Of a stretch of 42,918 bases of DNA, positions 1 through 9,994 are shown in pieces. A program made the position numbers and the translations under genes. The stretch's first letter is position 1. Every line of letters starts with the position of its first letter. The notes under the pieces were generated by a model. It did no database searches. It saw nothing but the letters and a program-made list of their open reading frames with translations, and was not told the DNA's origin. The stretch covers positions 1,217,028-1,259,945 of the forward strand of contig BFEA01000334.1 of assembly GCA_003427395.1 (NCBI GenBank). Direction: 5' to 3'. The stretch is from Chara braunii (lineage: Eukaryota > Streptophyta > Charophyceae > Charales > Characeae).

Positions 1-24
1 AAAAAAAAAAAAAAAAAAAAAAAA
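1..24. repeat. Poly(A) run at left edge
   Basis: Twenty-four consecutive A residues open the window. They could be the poly(A) tail of a plus-strand retroposed element lying off the left edge, or a simple homopolymer. No tail-adjacent element is visible inside the window. Confidence 0.8.
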
Positions 25-99
25 CGCTCGCCACTTTTCTTTGATAATGACACCGGTGCACTCTTTCAATCGTAACTTCTGCACGGGTGATCCAAATTT

Positions 100-650
100 A
101 TTGATCTTTAGCTTGTTGGAAAGCTCTCGGCGAGCCGCTTCCAACAAGCTATCGATCGCCTAATTTTGTGTGGTGGTTGAGGAGCTACGATCTTTCAAAG
201 ATCGCAATTTGTTTAAAAACTCCAATAAAAACCACCCGCGCTCGTTTTTTCAACGAGCGCTATTACTCTAGGCAGTGGCTGATGCTACGCCTTATCTCGT
301 TGGAAGCGGCTTTCAAAAAGCTTTCCAACAAGACCTCTTTTGCCAAATTTCACCTAGCGGGTGAAAAGTGATTGGCAAAAGAGTTTTTGCCCTCTACATC
401 TCCTCTCTTGACCCGTGACCATCTCCAAAAGTGTCACGTGGCAGTTTGTTGAGAATTTTTTTGAAGACCCCCTTGGCTAGGGGGCTGCACTACAGTGGAA
501 CTGGGTGGCTGATCAAGATCTCAGCCAACCCCAAATAATGTGCAGCAGCAGTTCATCACCACCTTGAAGACCCCTTCTCCCAAGGGGTGTGTGAAGGTCA
601 AGATCTTGTGGATCCTGGTGAAGTTGTATGCTCTTGGTTACCCAAGAGCT
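100..650. repeat. Cluster of nine short inverted repeats
   Basis: Nine inverted repeats lie in series. Their arms are 110-121/139-150 (12 bp, perfect), 188-195/197-204 (8 bp, 1-nt loop), 238-246/252-260 (9 bp), 299-305/323-329 (7 bp), 335-346/372-383 (12 bp, with a further inner stem around 348-363), 468-472/480-484, 506-512/521-527, 571-576/582-587 and 630-637/642-649. I recognise no gene here. The cluster could be a structured RNA, a leader of the downstream retroelement, or accumulated fold-back DNA. Confidence 0.7.
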
Positions 651-654
651 GGGT

Positions 655-1310
655 ATCACCTCTCTCATCCCTAATCCACTCTCCGACTCCCTTTTCCCTC
701 TCTCCCCTTCATCATCCGATCTTCTTTTTTCTCTCACCACCACTCATCCATCACCTTTTCTCACTCCTCTCTCCACTTTTCTCATTTCTCTCCTCTTCTC
801 CCCACTAATCTCTCATCCCCTTCACTCTTTCTCCATCCACAACCATATTTTTACTCTCTCCTCTCCCAACCTCACTCTCCTTGCTTCTTTTCCCTACTTG
901 TCTCCTCTCCTTCCCCTTAATCTCTCATACCCTTCCTTCTTCACTCATCTCCCACCATCTTTTTCTCTCCTCTCTCTCCACTCACCTTCTTTTACTAATC
1001 TCTCACTCTTGTTTTCACCTTTTCCATAGCTTTCTCTCTCATTCTCTCACCCTCCTTTCCTCTTTTCTTCCCCCAACCACAACCACATCATCTCCCTCAC
1101 CTACCGCTTCAATCTTTTCTCTTTCCCACCTTTTTTTCTCTTTTTTTCATCACTTTTTCATCCCCCCTTACCCACTTCGATTTTTTCTGTTTCTCTTCTT
1201 TTCTCTTTCTTTTTGATTAAATTTTTTTTCGTTCCTCCAAAAATTCGAATTATCTTCTTCCCTACTTCTTTTCTCATCTTTCTTATTTATTTTATTTTTT
1301 TTTTATTTAT
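655..1310. repeat. Pyrimidine-rich low-complexity tract
   Basis: About 650 bp in which the plus strand is almost entirely C and T, grading into T- and A-rich sequence. Long open frames here encode only Ser/Leu/Pro/Phe strings and are composition artefacts. It lies upstream of the gag of the first gypsy element and could be part of its leader or LTR; I could not match it to the 3' end of that element. Confidence 0.85.
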
Positions 1311-1615
1311 TTTAAAAATTTTGAATGCGGCACCCTAAAATCTGATTAGGACTTAGCCATTCTTGCTTTCGGCACACATTTTGACCCCGTGGGAGTAATG
1401 AAGTGCTGCCGAAATTTATGAAAAATCCAAAGCTTGGTTAGTTTCTCTTCACTCTCCTCCACCTCCTTATTTGTTTATCTATTTATTTATTTACTTATTT
1501 TTCTAAAAATTTTAATTTGCGGCATTGTAAAAATTAGTGTGCTTCTCTTAGTCTCTCTTTTCTCTTTGCACATTTTGACCCCGTTGGGGTAAGAAAATGT
1601 TGCCGAAATTTTCAA
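1311..1615. repeat. Diverged direct duplication with shared TTTTGACCCCGT core
   Basis: Two units of roughly 115 bp (about 1311-1430 and 1497-1615) share their order: an A/T stretch, GCGGCA, a variable middle, CACATTTTGACCCCGT, then TGCCGAAATTT. The first unit also has TTTCGGCA and TGCCGAAA arms that could pair. AT-rich sequence separates the units. This may be an internal repeat of an LTR or 5' leader. Confidence 0.65.
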
Positions 1616-1799
1616 AAAAATAAATAAGTCCTCTTCCCTCGCTCTTTACATTTTATTTTATTTTATTATTTTTATTTCTTGTTTTATTTTATTTTATCTC
1701 GAAATTTTATTGTTTATTCAATTTTTTTTCCCCCTCCCATCCATATTATCTTTTTTCGTGATTAGGTCGCCGCTACCCTCCCCTAACCACCTAAACTCC

Positions 1800-1837
1800 G
1801 GTTAGGGTTTTCTTAGGGTTTTCTAGGGTTTAGGGTT
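1800..1837 (+). promoter_or_regulatory. Telobox-like AGGGTTT cluster
   Basis: Four TAGGGTT-type motifs occur within 38 bp, one being TTTAGGGTT, which matches the plant telomere repeat and the telobox motif of plant promoters. It sits about 240 bp upstream of the likely gag ATG. A transcriptional role is inference; it could also be a short interstitial telomere-like repeat. Confidence 0.45.
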
Positions 1838-2072
1838 CTCCTAACTCTCGTCACCCTTCCTACTCTCCCACCTCCTCCCGTCGGGCACCTTGGACCTGGA
1901 CGGCTCCTCCCCCCTCAAGCGGTTCGGCGCCTTCGTCTCACGCGCGACCCGCAAAATCCGAGGCGAGCCGACTCACACATATTCACTCCGCTCGCGCGGT
2001 CCCCTTCCTCTTACCGGTGGACCCCTTTCCCCACACACTCCTCTGAGGACTACCTCCATTCCCCTTCCGACC

Positions 2073-4116
2073 ATGGAAGGGAGTTCATCCGAGGAGATCG
2101 CCGCGGCGCAGTCCATACCCCAGGTCAGCGCGCCGTCAGCGGCTCATGATCAGGCCGATGCGGACACCATGGACCTTCATGCCGTCCTTATAGCAATTCA
2201 GACACAACTTAGTATGCTTGGACCATAACAAGCACAAATCAATGCGCTAACCCTCGACGTCAACCGCCTCAAGGGCTCCCCTCATCGCTCTCCCTACCGC
2301 TCTCACACCCCTTCCCCTACCAGCTCCGATTCCGGCTCCCCAGGACTCTTGAGACGGAGTCACCATGGTTCCCCCTCCTCTGCGGGCCAGGACCAACACT
2401 CCCCCTTAGCGGTGGCGAGTGCTGCTGCCGCTCAGACCACCCCGTCCGTTGCGGCAGTTCTTCCGGCCACGGTCGCCCCCACCGTCTCTACTACTGCCGT
2501 AGGTGCTGCGGTCCAGGTACCGCCTTCTGGCCCAACAGTTTCATCGACCCACACCGGTGTTGCTTCCCAACTTCCCGCACCGGTTGCGGCGATACGGCTC
2601 CGCCCTCTTCTTCCTGCCTTCGTCCCCCCGCCCCCACAGCAGGGTACCGCCCAGGCTGGGATTCCTCCTCCCACTGGGAGACCCGCTCCGCCCCCTCCAC
2701 CTCCGACCCCGTGCACCCAGCGAGTGGCCACTTTACAGGCCACCATTGCCCAGGCTCAGGCGGAGATTCTCGCTCTGTGACAGCCTCACCCATCACAGGC
2801 TGCCCACCCTTCTTCCTCTACCACCCCTTCGGCCTGCTCGTCAGCCTCTTCCCTCCTACCTAGCTATTCCGGGACAGCTGCCCGCGGCCGTTGTCTCCTC
2901 GTCTGCTGGTCCATCCGCCAGCGGCCATGACCCACAGCCTTCCCCCACCTCTGCCCCTGCAGCGGCCTCGACTTACGCTGCCGCAGTGCACTTGCCTCGA
3001 TCTCTCTCCCCCCGCCATCAGCACAGTGGACATCCTCTTGTGCGCACCACGAACATTCCCGAGTATGATGGCACATCCCGTGTCTCTCGCTGGTTGTAGA
3101 TAGCAACGCGCACGCTCTCTATGACGACCACCCGTCAGGAGTTGTGGTGCGATGTGCTCGCAACCAAATTGCGAGGTAGCCCTTCCACTGCGTGGGAGGA
3201 TCATTATGCCCAGCGCCTCCGCGTGGGTGAGGTCCCCACTCTGGCCGACTTCGCGGCCTTCCTTCAGGACCGTTTCGGCGCTCGTCATGATGCCACCGAT
3301 GCCTTAGACCGCGTCACCCAGACCAGATGGTCCGGGTCCTCTGTACCGGCCGACCTTGAGCGTCACATCCGGGTGTTTCAGGACGCTCGCCTTGTTTGTN
3401 ACGAGACGTTCCTACCGGAGGTCACACTCACCGACCGGTTCCTTGTCAGCTTGCCGACTGACTACCGCCTAGAGCTATGGAGGCGATCATTCTCTTCCGC
3501 GGAGCAGGCATACGAGGCTGCGCNTCAGTACCAGNGGATGTGCAGTCGCTTCTNCGTCGCCCCATCCTCTTCGCGGCCAGCCGCCACCTCCCAGTCTCGG
3601 GGTACCACCCGAGGCCGCTCCTCGTTTGCTGGTCGTTTTCGTCGCCCGGCTCGACCTGGAGCGCCATTCGCTCGGCACTACAGTTCTCTCGAGTATGGAG
3701 AGGACGCCTCAGCCGAGCTCGATCCTACCATTGGGGATGCCCCCCAGGACATCGAGCTTCGTGACGTCATCCAGTACCACTTGGATGACGACACTGTCCC
3801 AATGGCCGAGCGCCTGCAGATGGCCATGTCTGCCATGGGTCGTGCACGCAGTCGGGTTGCACAGGCTGGCGCCCGCACACCCACAGTTCCTCAGATAGAC
3901 CTCCCGCAGGGTTTTGTCCCTCCTCGCGGAGCTCTATCCCCCGAGGAGCGTGCCGCCCTCGAGGCCCGACGCGGCTGCCTTCGTTGCCGCCAGGATGAAC
4001 ACACCTCCTCACGGTGTCCATACCACACCGCCCTCAATCGGTACTACGCTGACATTTCTCGTCAGCGCCGATCTCAGTCCCCCACCGGCCCCGCCCGGCC
4101 AGCCCCACCCAGCTAG
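2073..4116 (+). pseudogene. gag: Family A copy 1 gag, broken
   Basis: Gag is the capsid/nucleocapsid protein that packages element RNA. The best start is the ATG at 2073 in a strong ACCATGG context; the frame is open upstream only from a non-ATG codon. The N-terminal part is Pro/Ser/Ala-rich with a short coiled-coil-like segment, then a capsid-like region around 3040-3400, then a CX2CX4HX4C zinc knuckle from 3976 (CLRCRQDEHTSSRC). Breaks: TAA at 2226 and TGA at 2778, a change from frame 3 to frame 1 between about 2780 and 2900, and TAG at 3097. Four N bases (3400, 3524, 3535, 3554) leave residues undefined. Confidence 0.8.
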
Positions 4117-4121
4117 CCACG

Positions 4122-5316
4122 GTGCAGTGTACCCCTGAGGCCTCGCTCGTAGCCGGCTTCCCGACCACCGAGTCGCGGTTTGCCCCTTTGGCTACCCCAC
4201 CAGAGGATCCTTTGGACATGACAGACGCAGTTCTCTCTACCCCGTCGTCTATCGAGGTATCGTCTACCTCCCAGCAGACCGCCGCATCTAGCGCTTCTCC
4301 CCCGAGACTTCCGACGCGTCGCGCCATTCGCACAACCCGTTGTAGCGCTCAGCTGGCGACTCGCGATGACGGTGTCATCTTTCCTGGACTTGAGCATTCT
4401 GCAGGCTCGTCAGGAGCGACTCACGAGACATATCAACGTCCTGCGTCGTCTTCTCGCTCTGCTCTCTGACCCTGATCGCACCCTACGCATCATCCCTATT
4501 CGCCTAGGGACATCTACGAGGGTGTACCGCGCTTTATGGGACTCTGGCTCGCAGGGAGATTTCGTTCACCCTCGAGTGGTTGAGGAAGCTCGCCTAGCTA
4601 CCTCTGGGTCTCGCTCTCCTATCTCCGTTACCCTCNGAGATAACAANACGCAGCGCTTCTTCGATCAGACGGTCCCCGACCTCCACTTCTCCCTCACCAT
4701 CCAGCCATCGGATAGTACCCAGACGCCTAGGCGCTACCATTCCTCCGCATACTTCGACGTGCTGGAGACTGGGTACGACTTTATCCTTGGCACTCCCTGG
4801 TCTCGCCGGTTCCGTGGCACAGAGGCCGAATGGGCGACCGAGACACTAGTTCTCAAAACGAAGTCTGGTCAGACCCATTGCGTCCCGTTCATTGGAACCA
4901 CGGGCGACACCCCGCCTGACCTACCCTAGGACACTCGTCCCTCAGGGTCCCAGCCCAACCTCGCGTTCACTTCCCCTCGTCAGTTTGCTCACTTCATACG
5001 ACAGGAGGACGTCACGTTCTACTCAGTGAACGTCATGGATCTTCTTCGCTATGATCCACTTTGTCCCGAGGTTGAGCTCATCTCTTTGGAGCCCAATCCC
5101 CCTGACCCTTCCTCCATCTTCGCGGCTCCTATCTCTACGTCCACCCGTCAGCCTGCGGATACCCCCTCCACGTCCCAGGCCCCTGCGTCGTCGACTGTCG
5201 AGTCCACACATACGTCTCGTACCAATGCAGACGCTGAGGAACTCACATGGTTCACGGCAGAATTAGAGCCCGCCGTTCGCGACCTGATTCGAGAGTACCG
5301 CGACGTCTTCCCCCCC
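4122..5316 (+). pseudogene. pol: Family A copy 1 protease and linker
   Basis: This aspartic protease (retropepsin) processes Gag-Pol. The active-site loop reads ALWDSGSQGDFV near 4540, with DSG as the catalytic triplet, and the C-terminal flap-side motif ILGTPW lies near 4785. The first part (4122 to about 4390) is open in frame 3 and continues in frame 1, so there is one shift. A TAG at 4927 interrupts frame 1, which then runs on to the RT linker containing REYRDVFPP at about 5290-5313. The frame changes again at a run of seven C (5310-5316). Two N bases lie at 4636 and 4647. Confidence 0.75.
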
Positions 5317-5317
5317 G

Positions 5318-7035
5318 TATTTCTCATACAGCGGGATTCCCCCGATGCGCGGTGTTGAGCATTCTATCCAGCTCGTGCCTGACTATCGTGTTCACCATCA
5401 AGCACCGTACCGACTCTCAATACCAGAGGCGACGGAACTCAAGTGTCAGCTTGAGGAGCTCCTTCGACTCGATTTTATTAAACCCAGTAACTCCCCTTGG
5501 GGTGCACCTGTCCTCTTTGCTCGCAAAGCGGACGGAACTCTCCGCCTTTGCATCGACTATCGTGGCCTTAACCGTTACACGGTTAAGAACAGCTATCCCA
5601 TGCCCCGCGCGGATGAGCTGTTTGACCGTCTGGCAGGCAACCGCTTCTTCACGAAGATCGATCTTCGTAGCGGTTACCACCAGATCCGCGTTACCACAGA
5701 GGATCAACCGAAAACCGCCTTCCGATCACGCTTCGGCCACTACGAGTTCACGATGATGCCATTCGGCATTACCAATGCACCCGCCACCTTCCAGACGGCG
5801 ATGAACGACATCGTCAGGGACATCCTTGAAGAATACGTTCTCGTATACCTGGACGACATCCTGGTCTACAGTCGTACCTTAGAAGACCATCTCAGACACC
5901 TCCGCGATGTCCTACAACGCTTACGCAAGCATGACTTATATGCCAAGCTCAGTAAGTGCCGCTTTGCCCAGCGCAAAGTGGACTTCCTAGGACACCATGT
6001 GTCTGACCAGGGTCTCCACAAGGACGACGCGAAGATCACTGCTATTGCAGAGTGGCCCGTCTCCACATCTGCCAAGCAGCTTCGCAGTTTCCTAGGCTTC
6101 ACCAGCTACTATAGTAATTTTATCCAGGGATACGCTAGGTATTCCTACGTCCTTACCTCTACCCTCCTCCGAAAGAACCCGCCGTGGTTTTGGACACCCC
6201 TGTGCGAGGACGCCTTTCGCGCCCTCAAGAAAGCGGTAACCTGTGCGCCGGTTCTTCGCCTTCCCGATTTTGATCGTCCCTTTATCGTCACCACCAATGC
6301 GTCAGATTTTGCAGTAGGAGCTGTCCTTTCTCAGGTGTTTCCCTCTCCTCCAGATTCACCTTACCCGCATGTTCCTCATTCCCCCCCCCCTCCTGCTGAC
6401 ACTGCTTCTCGATTGACGCCTACCCTCCCACCACTTCCCTCTACTGACAGTCCTCTTGTTACTTACTCCCCGACCATCGAGGAGGATGGGACTGTCGAGG
6501 CTCGTGCTGGGGATTGCCCGATCGCTTTCTACTCCCGTCAGCTACTGCCCGCTGAGATAAACTACACTGCCGATGAACGTGAGGTTCTCGCATTAGTTTA
6601 TGCTACCCGGCATTGACGTCATTATCTGCACGGGGCACCCTTCATGGTGCGCACGGACAACTCAGTTGTCCAGGCTTTCCTCACGAAGCCTAAACTTTCC
6701 CCTCGACAGGCACGCGCTGGTGGCGTGACTTATCCGAGTTCAGTTTCACCACTCATCCTATAAAGGGTGAAACGAACCGCGTCGCCGATGCCTTGTCCCG
6801 CCATCCTGATCACAATCAGGAACCCATCCATCTTGCTGCCATCTCCATCACCACTGTTGATCAGTCGGTGATCGACGCGTATCACACTCAGTACTGCCCC
6901 GATTATCGCGTCATCCACGCGGCACTACGGAGTGGCAAGACCGTTCCTTCCTACTCCCTCGGGGAGAACGGCCTCGTGTACTATGGCAGATCTGGTCAGC
7001 TAGAACCACGTATCTGCGTTCCCTCCATCGGATAG
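5318..7035 (+). pseudogene. pol: Family A copy 1 reverse transcriptase and RNase H
   Basis: The open frame 5345-6616 holds all RT blocks: FTKIDLRSG (first catalytic Asp, residue 106 from 5345), MPFGITNAPATFQ, and VYLDDIL with the catalytic YLDD at about 5846-5857. RNase H follows; its first catalytic position reads TTNAS at 6296, Asp replaced by Asn, whereas copy 2 keeps TTDAS. A 60-residue Pro/Ser/Thr-rich segment (about 6335-6514) is inserted between AVLSQ and CPIAF, where gypsy RNase H normally has a short loop. TGA at 6614 replaces an expected Trp, a 2-nt insertion near 6716 shifts the frame, and TAG at 7033 ends the linker to integrase. Confidence 0.85.
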
Positions 7036-7863
7036 CTCCGCGTCCAAGCTGTAGCAGAGTTCCATGACCAGGCAGCTGCCGGTTATATGGGTTTCCACAA
7101 GAAGTTGGCTCGTGTTTGCCGCCTATACGTCTGGCCGAAGTCCAAGGACTTTGTCAAAGCCTACATCCAGGAGTGTCCTACCTGCCAGGAGGTGAACAGT
7201 GCGAACCACCTTCCGTATGGGTTACTTCAACCCCTACCCATACCTGAAGGTCGTTGGCAGTCCATCTCGATGGATTTCATTGGTCCCCTCCGCCCACCCA
7301 CTGAGCGCGGTCATGATGCTATCTTGGTCGTCGTCGATCGCTTCACGAAGCGTGCACGTTTTGTCCCGTGCCGCTATCGCATTAGCGCTCGTGAGGTCGC
7401 CGACATCGTCTTCGACCGAGTCGTGAGAGATCACGACTTACCTCAGAGCATCATCTCCGACTGTGATCCGCGCTTTACCAGCACATTCTGGCGACGCCTA
7501 CACGAGGTGTACGGATCCCAGCTCCGCTTCTCATCGTCTTACCACCCTCAGACAGATGGTCAGACTGAGGTCACCAACAAAACTCTCGGTAATATCCTCC
7601 GAAAGTTTGTTAGGGATGACCAGCAGTGGGACTTACACTTAGCCCACGCGGAGATTGCGTACAACCACGTTGTTTCGCCAGCCACAGGGATGTCGCCATT
7701 CTATTGCGACCTCGACTACCACCCTCGCATACCCGCGGATTTCCTACGACCATGGCGGTTGCGCCCAGACACTCGTTGCCCTGCGCTTGACGACCACATG
7801 GCGGCGATTATGAAGCGCGCACACGAGAGTTTAGCCGACTCCCAGACTCGCATGGCCGCATGA
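7036..7863 (+). pseudogene. pol: Family A copy 1 integrase, zinc and core domains
   Basis: Integrase inserts the cDNA into chromosomes. The HHCC zinc-binding region is seen as AGYMGFH followed by ECPTCQ; the first His is changed to Tyr compared with copy 2 (AGHMGFH). The DDE core is present: SMDFIGPL near 7270, ISDCDPRF near 7455, and TDGQTEV near 7555. The frame 7087-7863 is open and ends in TGA at 7861. The same TGA occurs at the equivalent position of copy 2, so it predates the separation of the two copies. Confidence 0.85.
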
Positions 7864-8522
7864 GCAAACCGATCACGAATGGATCATCCATTCAAAGTCG
7901 GTAACGATGTGCTCGTCGACGCACGCCACGTACAACTTGAAGCAGATACGCTTCGCAAGTTCAAGCGTCGTTTCTTCGGTCCATGCCGCATCCTTCAGGC
8001 CGTCGGTTCTGATACTGCCGCTAGTCCGGTCAGCTTCCGTCTGAAGCTACCTGATTACCTTCGACAGACTTGCGTACACGATGTTTACCACATCTCCTTG
8101 CTGCGTCCTTATCGAGACCGTCTGAGCGCTTCGTCGGACGCCCTTATAAGCGCCCTCCACCTATCATGGTGGACGGTCACGAGGAGTTCGTTGTTTCCGA
8201 CATCGTATCACGTTGAGTTACCGACGATACCCCTCCACGCATCGAGTAACTTGTGCGTTGGAAGGGCTACCCTGATGAGGAGGCTACTTGGGAGCCCCTC
8301 GAGCACTTGCAGCACGCCAGGATGTTGGTGCGTGCATATGATCGTGTTCGTCGTGGTGAGACATTTGCTTCTACTCAGCCGACTGACCCTCTTCCTCCTC
8401 CTCCGACTGAGGAGATTGCTGAGGACGCGCCCGCTCCCTCTGAGGCCGTTCCTCAACCTCAGACAGTCGCCTCCGAGCGTCCGCAGCGCACTCATCGTCG
8501 CCCTTCACGTCACGATGACTGA
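7864..8522 (+). pseudogene. pol: Family A copy 1 integrase C-terminus and chromodomain
   Basis: After the shared TGA, the frame resumes with DHPFKVGNDVLVDA (integrase C-terminal SH3-like region) and VHDVYHISLL. A frameshift between about 8110 and 8250 moves to another frame, where the chromodomain core MRWKGYPDEEATWEPLEHL appears at 8253. Chromodomains guide chromovirus integration to modified histones. The protein ends at TGA 8520-8522 after an acidic and basic tail. In copy 2 the equivalent region is open without the shift, supporting the reading. Confidence 0.8.
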
Positions 8523-9782
8523 CACTCTTATCCTCTATCTTTCCCCACTTACTCACACCATCAGGTACTCCATCATCATCTCTTCTTCAGGATGTCAGCG
8601 TTTTGTGGCTCTGCTTCGACATCGACTTCACTGCTACTTCATCGACCACTTCGACGACTTCATCTACTTTGGACGTGACTACTTCACGTCACCACCCTAC
8701 CCTGCATACTCCCTTGCCTCTGTCGCATGATGGTTCTCACTTAGCTGGGTCTCTTTGAGTTTGGCTCTCTCTTGGTATCGCATAGGCATTGGGACCGTAG
8801 CGTTATCTTGGCTTCCCTGCTCCCAGATCTAGCTCCCTCTCCCAGTCGGTGAGTTGTGTGCATGTTTCCCTCACCCACTGCCCTCATCACCCTAGCACCG
8901 GCTATTGCATGCCTTCAGTTCGGCATAGCTCCACCCTATTCCAGACTCCCCTTTTCATGGTCGACCCTGCATGGTGTCACCCTTTTGTCGAGCATTACCC
9001 GCCTTGATGGTCTATCTGTTAGGGTCATTGGTTTTGTTTCGCTACCACTCTCCCACCTTGAGCCTGATGACCTATCCCACCTTCATGTGTGACTGCCCTT
9101 AGGAGTTTCGATTCTTAGGCTGCATTCACCCTCTCTGAGACCATCCCACTCTTAGTGGTTCAGCGACATGACATTATCTTGTGACATATTGGTCTTTTCC
9201 ATTCAGCACTGAGGCCATTGCCTCTTGGACTTTAGGATTGTATCATACTACATTTCATTTTCTGTTGTTAGCTAGGATATGTATACCAGACATTTGCTTT
9301 TCTTTTGACATTATGTAGCTTAGGATGCATCGCATGGACTCCACATCCTAGATTTCTCAGCTTTCGTTGTTGCAGAGTTCCGCTGCTTTTGCGGATGGCA
9401 TGTTTATGGCTCTTGCGATCCATTACAGGTCTGAGGATCGTGCAACGGGCCTTCATCTGCCCTGGCCCACAGCCAGGGCCTATTTGGCTATTTGCCAGTT
9501 CGGCCTGTGGGACCAGACCGTGTGGTTATTCAGTCCAGTCCAGTCCTGCCCGGTACCACTGTCGGTACCAGGCCAGTCCAATCCAGTCCAGTCAGTCCGC
9601 TGTGGGTATACCCCAGCTGCAGTTTGTTTTGTGACTCATTTCTTCATTTGCACAGATTGGAGTACGTGCGTGTTGAGTCTGCGTTGGAGCTGCGCTGTCC
9701 CTTCCAGCTCCATCTCCATCTCCCGCATCCTCATCCCTTCGTCTTGATCCTAACGGACCGCCATCCCCACGGGTCCGTCACA
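8523..9782 (+). other. Family A 3' region, possible 3' LTR
   Basis: No coding frame is supported here. About 1.26 kb is conserved with copy 2 (32611-34171, minus the inserted element there), including paired segments such as GGTACC ACTGTC GGTACC near 9560 and an ACGGACC/GGTCCGT stem at 9753-9778. Similarity between copies stops right after this stem. No purine tract followed by TG marks an LTR start, and no matching 5' LTR lies upstream of gag, so whether this is LTR or 3' UTR is open. Confidence 0.7.
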
Positions 9783-9810
9783 CCTCTCCACTCCGATTAT
9801 CGTGGATCCT

Positions 9811-9980
9811 TGACCTCCAAGGGACCTCGGGAGGTCCCTTGGGGAATGCCACCACATGGCTGTAGCCCGAGGACGCCCCGAGGATTCCCCAAGGAAATGT
9901 TTTCACTTTTTTTTTCGTTCTCATCCCCGAGGATAGGTGGAACAGAATTATCCTCGGGGGATTTACGCGCCCGAGGAGTG
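9811..9980. repeat. Nested G/C-rich palindromes
   Basis: Three inverted repeats lie between the gypsy 3' end and LINE A: 9817-9828/9831-9842 (12-bp perfect arms, 2-bp centre), 9837-9847/9884-9894 (11 bp perfect), and 9925-9935/9949-9959 (11 bp perfect). The first two share their middle segment, so they are alternative folds. CCGAGG or its complement recurs several times. No gene is present. Confidence 0.75.
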
Positions 9981-9994
9981 TCTAACGAGCCTCA

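Larger units (their letters stand above)
1800..9782 (+). mobile_element. Ty3/gypsy chromovirus, family A copy 1
   Basis: The order gag, zinc knuckle, protease, reverse transcriptase, RNase H, integrase, chromodomain on one strand defines a Ty3/gypsy chromovirus. A second, 5'-truncated copy at 29940-34171 matches it from within pol to the same 3' limit, so the 3' end near 9782 is set by comparison. A short stem (753-759 with 772-778 of the 9xxx block) closes the 3' end in both copies. I found no clear 5' LTR, primer-binding site or polypurine tract, so the 5' limit is uncertain. Several stops and frameshifts make it non-autonomous. Confidence 0.85.

Noticed and set aside
628-1216. Overlapping open frames of 111-133 residues
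   Set aside because: Produced by a C/T-only tract; the proteins are Ser/Leu/Pro/Phe strings without domains.
1800-1837. True telomere or chromosome end
   Set aside because: Only four irregular motifs, flanked by retroelement sequence.
5310-5316. Programmed frameshift at the seven-C run before RT
   Set aside because: Possible in principle, but copy 1 has several ordinary frameshifts and no second copy covers this site, so an indel is the simpler reading.
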